From contig JABAKD010000009.1 of assembly GCA_012845835.1 (NCBI GenBank), positions 3,597,324 through 3,661,323 of the forward strand: a DNA stretch of 64,000 nucleotides, read 5' to 3'. How positions within the stretch are numbered: position 1 is the stretch's first letter; each line of letters opens with the position of its first letter. Below, piece after piece: positions 43,740 through 52,384 of the stretch. The notes under the pieces are model-generated. The model was given only the letters and a program-made list of their open reading frames with translations, was not told the DNA's origin and did not search any database. The DNA is from Undaria pinnatifida. Its lineage: Eukaryota > Sar > Phaeophyceae > Laminariales > Alariaceae. The translations under genes and the position numbers were made by a program.

Positions 43740-44045
43740 CCATCCGGCTGAATAGAGGGAGGTGAAGTCCGTCTTAGTACGACCAGTACCTATTATTTTC
43801 AACGTAATTGTAGTGAAGAATTTGGAGGTAAGACCCGCCTTAGTTATAGTACCTTACCTCTTCTTATGGTAACGATGCTACCCAAGTTGTTTTGTTTTAG
43901 ATGAGACCCGACAGATTAGATAATAGTACACATTCTAACGTTTTATATGACAACCGTGCTGACGATTTGGGAGGTGAGAACCGTCTTTTAGCGGTAGTCC
44001 CTTACCCCTTTTAATGGTAACATCGCTAAGGTTGTAGGAGGTGAT
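43740..44045 (+). repeat. Diverged tandem repeat
   Basis: GGAGGTGAAGTCCGTCTTAG, GGAGGTAAGACCCGCCTTAG and GGAGGTGAGAACCGTCTTTT start three irregular units. Two contain CTTACC-CTT-T-ATGGTAAC. Spacing varies, so the units have gained or lost material. Confidence 0.55.
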
Positions 44046-44334
44046 AAATGTCATATTTTTATCATGATATTCATGTTATAGATAGCCGGACTTCCGGCTA
44101 ACCCTGAGCGACAATCAGCAGCCATATATATGTTATACGTGCGGTGAGTAGAGGTGCATCTCAACAAAGGACTGTTTGTTAGGAAGAGTCTTTTTGTCGT
44201 GGTCGGTGTCTTCCGATTGCATTTTCGGGCGAGATACAAGATTATCGGGCACATCTCGACGATAAAAACACCAACATTATTTATAAAAAATGAAAAACAA
44301 AATCTACTTTGGACGTCCAATATTTTTTTTTTGG

Positions 44335-44660
44335 AACCTCACGTGAGGAGCTCTGTACGTCACCCACGTTATATTATTGCTATTGAATGTACCGAAAATG
44401 CAACCAGGAGCCATCCCACGATAGGGTTGCCGCAGAAAGTCCCTGAGCTCCTCACATGAGGAACTCAATATATCACCTCAAAATGACGTCGAAGGCATTC
44501 GTTCGCACCACCCGACCAAGCTTCAATGCCTTAGTCCAAAAATATATTGTACTCGTGAAATTACTTCATTGACGGGCAGTTCCTCACATGAGGAACTCAA
44601 TCGCCCAGGGATATTTTGGCGCAAAAACTGCAACCCCTACAGTGGAATGACTCCCAGATG
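44335..44660 (+). repeat. Dispersed repeat with three CCTCACRTGAGG palindromes
   Basis: Partner of 36,240-36,560. It carries perfect 12-bp palindromes at about 44,338 (CCTCACGTGAGG), 44,450 (CCTCACATGAGG) and 44,583 (CCTCACATGAGG), two of them embedded in the longer near-palindrome GAGCTCCTCACATGAGGAAC. This copy keeps the palindromes better than its partner. Confidence 0.75.
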
Positions 44661-44780
44661 AAAATAAAGAAACAATGATGAAAGTTATACGGCCGTCGTT
44701 TGATTTTGTATAACAGTGACAAATTGTCTCATGTGTGCGTTCCGATCAGGGAAGGCTTTGACTTATCGCGAATCCGCGCA

Positions 44781-44880
44781 GGTGCGATTTTCCTTTTACA
44801 GGATGGAACCATGGACGTCTACGGCGACACGCACTTCATCAGGGACGACGCGAGGAACAAGAAAGGTGAGGGTCACCCCG
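44781..44880 (+). pseudogene. Beta-helix (Pmp-like) repeat relic 5
   Basis: GAIFLLQDGTMDVYGDTHFI then RDDARNKKGEG matches the coil pattern GGAI-x(8)-G-D-T-x-F-x-x-N/D-x-A-x-x-x-G-G. It lies in an 89-codon open frame from ATG 44,700. About 11 kb from the nearest other relic, so it is either a second gene or a dispersed copy. Confidence 0.55.
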
Positions 44881-44974
44881 TGTTTTGTATTGCCGTATCT
44901 GCTAGTGTAGAATATTTGTTTTGCGTATCTGATGGTGTAGAATATTTGTTTTGCTCTCCGTCAACGTAACGTAG

Positions 44975-46600
44975 AGGCGGTTCCGACCGAATTCGATCAT
45001 TCTTCCGAAAAGCGGTTCTACCTCCTCAACGACTCCCCGCTACCCGTTTCGCCGTTTCTCCTTCTCGCACCTGTGATTTGATATATGTCCGTTTTATGTT
45101 AAGCATTGTCCAAGTGGGGGTTGAAACAGATCCTCGAGAAGCAATGCAGCATGACCGTGTTTCGTCGTTTTTATGTACACGCTCGGCCACTGTGCTTCGG
45201 GTCGATGGCCACGACACAGAGTGTGTCATGACACTGTGACCCAATAGACAAGTCTTACGATAAGGATTAGTGTCACCTTGTTTTTCTGAGGGTCTTCGTC
45301 GTCATATTGGTTTTGCAACATTGATTCTATTTTGGCTAGCTCATAGGTCTGTTTGTTGCGTCACAACTGCAGTTGGGGCAAAAACATTTTTCGGCGTTGT
45401 TCGTATACAGTTCTCCACGTCAAGAGGCTGGTCAAGGGCCGAAAATAAACCAAAGGATGCACCTCTACTAGGTAGCATGCTCCCATCCGCAATGGAAATA
45501 TCGCATACCGATCGCATAATAATGGAAACACCTCTCACAGGAACCTGTGAATATTGATATCAAGCACTTTTGTTTCGCATGTACCCTCCTGGTGTTTGTT
45601 GCCTGCCGCAGGTTCCATGTATGTGGCTTATTCTTCCTCCGCCGAGGTTTGCGGGCTCACTCTCTTCCATAGCAACCAGGTGAAGGACCATGGAGTTGAG
45701 TAACGTCTCCGTATATCAAAACGTTTGGTGTATACGCAAAAGAAGCTCTCGCGGCAGTGGGCGGATGCCTCTCTACTGGCTCCGTGGCACATGCCCGTAA
45801 CCGGTCTCCTGGTTCAAGTACATGGTGTGAAAACCCGCGAGAAAAAAACAGTGTTTGTACATGCAGGTGTTTTGGGAACACTTCGCTTTGTTGGTTAGCC
45901 TCCTATGTGGGCGGAACTGAAGAGCGTATCGGACACGATTGCGGACTAAGGCCCAACAGCATTAATGGGCAGGGTGTGAACATTTCCAATGGTTCTGCGC
46001 CGGACGTAGCACGGGACGCGTGCTAGAATATGGCTGCAACGTTTTGATAGTGATATTTTTTGGAGTTGGACGGAGCTCCTCCATGATCATTTAAAGCCCC
46101 AAAACCCCTTCCTACACATACTAAATCCAAACTGTGCGAAAAAAAATATTTGTTTATACCTGTAAAGACTTTGGCCATATACTGCAGGACCGCCATATTC
46201 TAGTCTCGCAGCATTTGCTCGGTGTGGACCTAGGCCGTGAAGTTAGGCCATCGGGTGTGACATTCATTCAGTTTTTCCCAATTATGCGCTTGAGTGAGGA
46301 ACAATGTTGTATGAACTGAGCTAATTAAGTCAGTTTTGTCTTTGAGTGGGTGCGCCTCTACCGTAGCGTGCGTGTGATACGAAGTACTAACGGGGGGGAA
46401 GAAGTCACCTTATTGCACAGAGTCCTCAGCGGTCCAAGTTTTCTATTTTGCCCCCCTTGTTTGGGCAGTTGTTGTACGTGTTGACCGTGTGGTGGCACAT
46501 TGTGTTGTATGCCAATCTCAAGCACTGTTTGATAATTTTCAAATTTATAACTCGCAGGTGCAGCATATATATGTCTTTTTGGAATCATCCATGAACGCTC
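44975..46600. other. No gene recognised
   Basis: Frames of about 60-95 codons on both strands without motifs. Possible worn continuation of the beta-helix protein, not supported. Confidence 0.4.
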
Positions 46601-46616
46601 GTCGTTCGTCAGTAAC

Positions 46617-46850
46617 CAGTGTAGGGGGGGGAGCACAGTGAAAGATCGCCCAACACGCTGACACTCATCACACCAAAACGGGCAGCATTTACCCTAGGTG
46701 TAGTGTAGGGGGGGGAGCACAGTGAAAGATCGCGCAGCCAACCGTATAAAAATGGGCAGCATCTGCCCCCACAGTAGTGTAGTGGGGGGTAGGACAGTAT
46801 GCGTTCGCGCACCAACCGTATATTAAAAAAAAAAAACGGGCAGTATAACC
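46617..46850 (+). repeat. Three-unit tandem repeat of about 85 bp
   Basis: AGTGTAGGGGGGGGAGCACA starts units at 46,617 and 46,703. A diverged third unit starts at about 46,784 (AGTGTAGTGGGGGGTAGGAC). Each unit ends with GGGCAG-AT or GGGCAGTAT. Scattered GGGCAGT/C words continue to about 47,260, suggesting a longer, more decayed array. Confidence 0.75.
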
Positions 46851-48015
46851 CCCCCAACGAAGTAGTTTCCCCCGACCGCACTAAAGGGGGACGGTCGCGC
46901 CTGCAGTAGTGCTGATTGCTGCAGTATCACTGCTGTGTTCACAGGTAACGGTAATTTCAACCGCACCAAGATGGGTAGTGTAGTACCAACACCAGCTGTA
47001 GAAAAATGTGCACGCCCACAGTCAAATAGAAAGGCTGTTTGCCCCCAAAGGTACCGCATTAAACGGGCTGTTCTCCACTGCACTAGTAAAAACTGTGAAG
47101 CGCAGTATCTCCGCGAACTGTGTAGTAAGCGGTCTGTAACGGGCAGTAGCTGTCCGAACATGTGCAGAGAAGAAGTTTTTTTTTTTTATTTATTTTTTTT
47201 TTCCAGCGTAGACCCTAGCAATATCGTGAAGGGCAGCACATGTACGGGCAGGAAGACGGCCTAACGCCCGTACAGCTGAAAAAAAAAATCCGTACCCACT
47301 CCCACCGATAAAGGGACAGTTACGTTGACTGCAGTGCGGAGTGCCGCACGGTCACAGCTGTGCATACACAGAAAGTGGTATTATAGTCCCCGCGTACCCA
47401 TGAATGGGAGAATATAGGGCATCGCACACACCGACAGCCTTGCCCAAAAAAAGCCAGCACAGAGTTTCAGCGTTCACTAGGTTCAAGTTCTAGTCACGGA
47501 GGGGCCAGGACGAAAAAAAACCCTCTCGAATCGAACTTGCAAGGAGCACTCGCACAGCAGCGGGGGGTGTCAGAGCTGCGGTGCTGTAACTGTGGACGCT
47601 GGGGCAGTGAAGGGTCGAGCTATGTGGTGTATGAGCAGGAGCAAAGTAGGCGGCTTGGCTGCTGTACAGTGACTTCTACAGCAGAGAATCCGGCGGTATA
47701 TGGCAGGCATTGACAGCGAGCCCATTGTGCTGCACTGTAGTTGGCACCTCTGCAAAAATGATGGTGGTTGAAGCTACGCGACGGACAGCAGAAGTGGAAC
47801 GCTGTTGATCGAGAAAGATCGGAGAGGGGTCCGAGGTGCCAAATTCGTAGCTTGTACTAATTTCGGCAGAAAGGGGGCACAAGGGCAGCTGCTTGTTCGA
47901 CGCACAAGAATGATCGACGTACGTACTGAAACCCATACGATAACGCGTGTACTGGAAAATCTCCAAACGAAAAAGCTCAAACATTCCACGAGCACCGCCT
48001 GTTTCTTCCCAGGTA
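46850..48015. other. No gene recognised
   Basis: Contains GC-rich stretches, decayed GGGCAG words and homopolymer runs (T run near 47,180-47,205). Frames up to 112 codons carry no motif. Confidence 0.45.
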
Positions 48016-48017
48016 GA

Positions 48018-48848
48018 TCACAAGGAAGGAGCCCCGACATGAGCTCCTAGAGCACGGTGCCCGTAGTCCAAGGGGGTCCCGCGAAGGACGGTCTGGCACC
48101 GACAGCAAGGATGTGCTGGGCGATGGGCTCTCTCAGCGAGCGAAGTCCCCTTCGAATGTCTTTCGAAGGGTTGATTCCAGTATGCTTGTCCGTGGCATGT
48201 CGTGCATATGCCTCCGAGCCCCAAAGCGCGAAAAAAAAGTACGAGTCGATGGCCGATCTTGGGGCTTGTGCTGGCAACTCGCGGATATGTGCTGTGCAAC
48301 ATGCTGGCAGAGCGCGGAGCAAACAAGTCTGATGGGTGGGGCTCGGGCAGTTCCACTGCTGAGTGGTCTATGACCAGCTGGCGGTGAACTGATGCGGCCA
48401 AAGGCCGGGACGAGGGGTGTGCTCCGAAGAGCAGTGTCGTCCGCCTGTACTCGGAAAGTGTCCTCTGTGTGGTGCGTGCCCAGCAACCAACAGGAGGGAC
48501 CAAAATTCGAGACGAGGAGTGTGCTCCGCAGAGCAGAGTCGTCCGCACGTACTTGGAAGGTGTCGTCCGTGTGGTACGTGCGCGGCGACCAACAGGAGGG
48601 GCCCCTGCCATCTCGCTGCTGTTGTGGTCGCCGTTGTAGGAGGAAGGGCGCTCCGTCCATTGAGAAGCCACCCGAGAAGGAACAGGGGTTGTGGGCTCGA
48701 TGGAAAGCAAAAGCAAAATCGCTACGAAAAAAAAATCGGAGAAACCGGAAGAACGCTGCCACAATAGCACATCAAGCTCGACGACGCCACTTGTTAAGGT
48801 ATTAGTCCGTTTGACCACTTGCAAAAGGTTAACCAATAGCTTACCCAA
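48018..48848 (-). CDS. 276-codon minus-strand frame with internal duplication, function unknown
   Basis: The longest minus-strand frame of this part, starting with ATG at 48,848. Two other frames over the same bases are also open (48,133-48,762 minus, 48,392-48,805 plus), so openness reflects base composition and a 102-bp duplication. The translation starts MGKLLVNLLQ, has one hydrophobic stretch (FFFVAILLLL) and repeated Arg/Thr-rich blocks, with no recognisable domain. It lies directly downstream, on the same strand, of an LTR-like end with a possible primer site, so a decayed gag is one reading. I would not rely on it. Confidence 0.25.
   Translation of the reverse strand: MGKLLVNLLQVVKRTNTLTSGVVELDVLLWQRSSGFSDFFFVAILLLLSIEPTTPVPSRVASQWTERPSSYNGDHNSSEMAGAPPVGRRARTTRTTPSKYVRTTLLCGAHSSSRILVPPVGCWARTTQRTLSEYRRTTLLFGAHPSSRPLAASVHRQLVIDHSAVELPEPHPSDLFAPRSASMLHSTYPRVASTSPKIGHRLVLFFRALGLGGICTTCHGQAYWNQPFERHSKGTSLAERAHRPAHPCCRCQTVLRGTPLDYGHRALGAHVGAPSL
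48409..48612 (+). repeat. 102-bp tandem duplication
   Basis: Units begin GACGAGGGGTGTGCTCCGAA (48,409) and GACGAGGAGTGTGCTCCGCA (48,511), and end near ACCAACAGGAGGG. About 85-90 percent alike by eye. The period is a multiple of three. Confidence 0.85.
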
Positions 48849-49083
48849 ACTAAGCCTTATAACACTCTTCCCCCCTGAAACGGCGGGACAGCAGGTCGGC
48901 CGGATATACGGGCGGACCTGTCAATTATCCAAGCCGTTTCATTTCCTGGGCATACCGGGGAGAGTATTTTTCAAGTTCGACATGGGGAAAATCTGAAAAG
49001 TTTATTATTGTGGATGGTGGGGATCGAACCCACGACCCAAAAAACCCATTTTTTTTTTCTGTCCTGCCGACGACGCCACTTGT
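48779..49083. repeat. 16-bp direct repeats flanking a segment with a tRNA T-arm-like sequence
   Basis: CGACGACGCCACTTGT occurs at 48,779-48,794 and 49,068-49,083, exactly 289 bp apart. Between them, TGGTGGGGATCGAACCC (49,015-49,031) is the exact complement type of a tRNA 3' end (GGGTTCGATCCCCACCA). Read on the minus strand it is a B-box/T-arm preceded by AGTGGCGTCGTCGGCAGGAC, which resembles an A box about 48 bp upstream. Possible readings are a retroposed tRNA-like insertion with a 16-bp target duplication, a SINE head on the minus strand, or a primer site. There is no full cloverleaf, so it is not a tRNA gene. Confidence 0.5.
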
Positions 49084-49084
49084 G

Positions 49085-49325
49085 AAATTAATAGGTGGGG
49101 GACACAGAGTGCCCCCTGCAGGTCTGCCAATTGGGTAGGTCCTCGGAGAGTACTCACTTTCGTTCCTTCGTAGAGATGTAGCTTTATTCGTTTCCACCAG
49201 AGCCCGGGATAGCTTCTGAGATCGGAGGCGCGTGCCTCCGATCTAATTCCTAACTTCCCCGAATATAAACCGCCAACCTTATCATACGAAACCCATCCAA
49301 ATGATCTCAAATTCGGATACCAACA
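49085..49325 (-). repeat. LTR-like repeat
   Basis: Read on the minus strand it begins TGTTGGTATCC, contains GGTTTATATTCGGGG (TATA-like) and AATAAAGC (polyadenylation-like), and ends TTTCACA. It is followed by AGTGGCGTCGTCGGCAGG, where a primer binding site of the TGGCG type would be expected. A perfect 11-bp hairpin AGATCGGAGGC-GCGT-GCCTCCGATCT lies at 49,219-49,244. A diverged relative is at 640-890. TG...CA ends and promoter-like signals suggest an LTR. No second LTR with coding sequence is visible. Confidence 0.5.
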
Positions 49326-49329
49326 GGCC

Positions 49330-50220
49330 TTTCGAGGCCGTATCTTAACAATAGGCAGAACCGCAGGTGAGGATCGAGCGACTAAAATTCCATTTGTTTA
49401 AAGACGAATTTGTTCCGACCCTGAACGAACTTTCACAGCTTTGACACAGCACTACTGTATGTTGATGGTCTGTTGTGCTGTTATTATGGCGTGTTCGACC
49501 ACCCGTTGACATCGCCGGAAGCAACGGCACTACATATGGTGGGATGTGCGCAAAAGATCATCTTCATGAAACATTCTGATGAGGTTCAGTTCATATTCCT
49601 GAAATATAGCCGGTGATTTCTAAACAAAAAATATCGCCTTGATGCAAACGGACACAAGTAGTAGCATAGTATCGCCAGCAAAGTACGCACTGCATAAACA
49701 TAGAGAAGAAATGTGTTCTTTTCGTTGTTCTGCCCTACATAGACGGCTCGGACACCTGTGTGATGAATTCACGTCTCGACCCGGTGCGCCGTTTGCGAGG
49801 CCGTATGGTTTGCGTGCTTACGCTCCACGGCACTTAGATTACGGCATAGTAAACATAATCTGCTGTCTCTCTTCACCTCATATAGTCTAATGACTTGGAG
49901 AAAATTTAAAGCGCACCCTGTGAAATATTTCAAACGCCTAGATAAAGGACACAAGCCACAAGTACTGCATGTAGCACTCATCATTACCTCACCAACCGCC
50001 CATTCGAGATTCATTCTACGATGTTATAGAGGGCTCACCATGTTTCTTCAGAGGTTATTAGATTAACCATCGATAGACACTGTACACCGGTATCTTGATA
50101 ATTAAAGGGGAAAACACTGGCCAATGAAAATTTTCCCATGGAGCCTTGGTATTCAACAAAGGTGTTGCTCCGAGGACCAACGCCCGAATGGGTAGGGTGG
50201 ACCGTAACTGGAACAAGTCC
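49330..50220. other. No gene recognised
   Basis: Frames below 85 codons, no repeats or motifs. Confidence 0.45.
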
Positions 50221-50490
50221 GGCGGAAGGCCATCTCTCATGGCCAGGGGTGTTGTTAGTGGGTGAGCTTACGCAAGTCCCACACTACCCGGAAATATGAC
50301 ATTCCGGGTGGCTATCTCAACCGAAACTGACCCTCAGGGTACAGGCCGGGTCGACATACACAGGCACCCGAATACAACGGCAGCTTGCGCTGCCGGGGTT
50401 GTAACGAAGACCACTGATAGGCACAGCTTACGCTATACCTACAATGGGACCCAAAGGGTGCCCCAGCTAGCGTTGGGCTGCGAAAGAAAC
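50220..50490 (+). other. Hairpin-dense segment, possible structured RNA
   Basis: Successive perfect or near-perfect stems: GGCCAT-CTCTC-ATGGCC (50,228), GTGGG...CCCAC (50,259-50,284), ACCCGGAA-ATATGACA-TTCCGGGT (50,287-50,310), and ACAAC-GGCAGC-TTGC-GCTGCC-GG-GTTGT (50,374-50,402). The word AGCTTRCGC recurs three times (50,268, 50,383, 50,427). I cannot match it to a known RNA family. No coding frame is likely here. Confidence 0.35.
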
Positions 50491-50498
50491 TGACTTAA

Positions 50499-50593
50499 AT
50501 CGACGCACGACGCGTATGAAAATACGTGGAAGTGTGATGAGCTAAATGTTTATTTTTCCCTATCTGCCGGAGGATATAAAAAAAAAAAAAAAA
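50499..50593 (+). repeat. 95-bp A-tailed repeat, copy 1
   Basis: ATCGACGCACGACGCGTATG, ATACGTGGAAGTGTGATGAG, TTTATTTTTCCCTATCTGCC, GGAGGATATA then a 16-base A run. Matches 52,290-52,380 in the same orientation. The A tail suggests a retroposed RNA. Confidence 0.7.
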
Positions 50594-50897
50594 TGCTTCC
50601 CAAAATCGAAATCTCATCGAGTTTGGGCAAAGGAGCCCCGACGCATCTTTCGGAAATGGATTCTGTCAGAAGTGCTACATCCATTATCGTAACACGCGTC
50701 TCTTTTGAAACCATTGTGCTCTCGGTGACATCCAGCACGATTGATGATCCCTCGTAGCAATCAATGCTTTGTAGGCGCGCCGCGCACTGGCAGGCTTGAC
50801 AGACGATCTGTGTCGTTGTTGCTACATCGCGGTTCAATTTTGTATTGTCGTCGCCAATATTTGCGTCGGGAAACGAACGGCAGGAAATATACTCAGA

Positions 50898-51180
50898 CCG
50901 GTCGCCCCTTTGTCGTATCATGTTGTCCTCGAGCCTGGTATAGGTCAGTTTCGTGATCCCCCGAGTCCATACTCGTATAAATTCGTGGGGACTTTTTCTT
51001 GCGCACAAACTGACTTGTGGAAAGAACGAGAGCGTGGGTGAACAACAGTCAATGAAAATTCGACTAGCAATGGGATTACTGAACCCTATGCGCGATAAAG
51101 GATTGAAGGCAACTACCGGGGGAAAAAAGGGACGACACCTGTGACGACCGCTTGTCCAGAAGCTGGAAAGGAAGATGTGT
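50898..51180 (+). mobile_element. tRNA-derived SINE, copy 3
   Basis: The head CCGGTCGCCCC...CTCGAGCCTGGTATAGGTCA is worn. The body has ACTCGTATAAATTCGTGGGG, ACTTTTTCTTGCGCACAAAC, CTATGCGCGATAAAGG, GGGACGACACCTGTGACGAC and GCTTGTCCAGAAGCTGG. The body is the best preserved relative of copy 1. Confidence 0.83.
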
Positions 51181-51229
51181 TTAAAAATTAATATGAATTA
51201 CTCAACATTTTTTTTTTGTCACTTTTCTC

Positions 51230-51800
51230 GCATTTGAAAGCCCGATCCAGACCATGCGCACTTGAAGTATCCACGAAAATCGATACTCCCACCCAAACTC
51301 TCTCTCGATGATTTTGACATATTTAGTCCCAAGTTTATTCACTTGGAGTTCGTCGTTAGCCCACATTTGTATCCAATTCGTGCGTGCGTCATCCATTTCA
51401 TACCTCATCCTCATTATGCCTTGCCCTCATGCCCCATCGTCTTACCGACAGTATCGGGGTAGCTTATCTTTTTTTATTTTATTTTATTTTTTTCATCCTC
51501 GGTAGCTTATCATTCACTTATGACACGATACTTTACATCCATTCATTTTGCAGACCTAGTCCGAGGCCATGATCTAAACCCTTTCCCAATCATCCTATGT
51601 CGCCGTGGGCCATTCCAGGGGTCTTCATGGATCGATTTTATTCATGAGGGTCTGGTGGGATCCGGCGGGGTCGGCGCGTGGTGTGGCGGGGCCGGGTGCG
51701 GCGGGCAGGAGTGGGGCGCGGTGACCCGACCTCGCAATGAACACACGATGGAGGTGCACCCTACCGTTCCTAAGACTTCTCGCATGACAATCTACTTTTT
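51230..51800. other. No gene recognised
   Basis: Spacer between two convergent SINEs. It includes a GC-rich G-tract patch at 51,655-51,725 (GGTGGGATCCGGCGGGGTCG). Frames up to 70 codons on the minus strand and 142 codons on the plus strand (51,520-51,948) lack motifs; the second runs into the SINE. Confidence 0.45.
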
Positions 51801-51802
51801 TT

Positions 51803-52095
51803 CTTTCATATTTTCACTTTCCAGCTTATGGACAAGCCGTAGTCACAGGTGTCGTCCCTCCCCCCCCCCCGGTTCTTGCCTTCACTTTTTATCGCGCATA
51901 GGGTTCAGCAATCCCACTCCTGGTCGATTTTTCATCGAGTGTTGCTAACTTAATCTCTCGCGCTTTCCGCACGTCAATTTGTGTACGAGAAAAAGTCCCA
52001 ACGGAATTTTACGAGTATGCACTAGGCGGGGCTCGAACTCACGGAACAGACCTATATCAGCGAGGATAACCTGACACGCCAACGCGGCGACCGGC
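51803..52095 (-). mobile_element. tRNA-derived SINE, copy 4 (best tRNA-like head)
   Basis: Read on the minus strand from 52,095: GCCGGTCGCCGCGTTGGCGT then GTCAGG (A box), and GTGAGTTCGAGCCCCGCC (B box) about 50 bp on, then the family body ACTCGTAAAATTCCGTTGGG, ACTTTTTCTCGTACACAAAT, ATGCGCGATAAAAAGTGAAG. It ends in a purine-rich tail near 51,803. Both polymerase III boxes are clear. No pairing acceptor stem, so it is not a working tRNA gene. Confidence 0.87.
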
Positions 52096-52289
52096 AACTC
52101 TATACCGTGCCCGCTAACAGATTCAAGAAAAGTGAAAGGGCTGCACACCGGGCTGGCAAGCGTATGGCCCAGGTAAAAACACGAAACACCACCTTTAAAT
52201 TCAATGAATGGCATTCCCGTGATTAGGAGTGAAGAGGTTTCACGTGTCATTCAAACTAAAGCGTAGCCACAAAGTGCTACGATCGTTAT

Positions 52290-52380
52290 ATCGACACACG
52301 TCGCGTATAGAAATACGTGGAAGTGTGGGGAGCTAATACTTTATTTTTCCCCATTCGCTGGAGGATATATATAAAAAAAA
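52290..52380 (+). repeat. 95-bp A-tailed repeat, copy 2
   Basis: ATCGACACACGTCGCGTATA, ATACGTGGAAGTGTGGGGAG, TTTATTTTTCCCCATTCGCT, GGAGGATATATATA then A run. Both copies continue with ATGCT. Confidence 0.7.
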
Positions 52381-52384
52381 ATGC

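Noticed and set aside
49010-49083. A tRNA gene on the minus strand
   Set aside because: The T-arm is good and an A-box-like word precedes it, but the acceptor and anticodon stems do not pair and the middle is poly(A) and poly(T).
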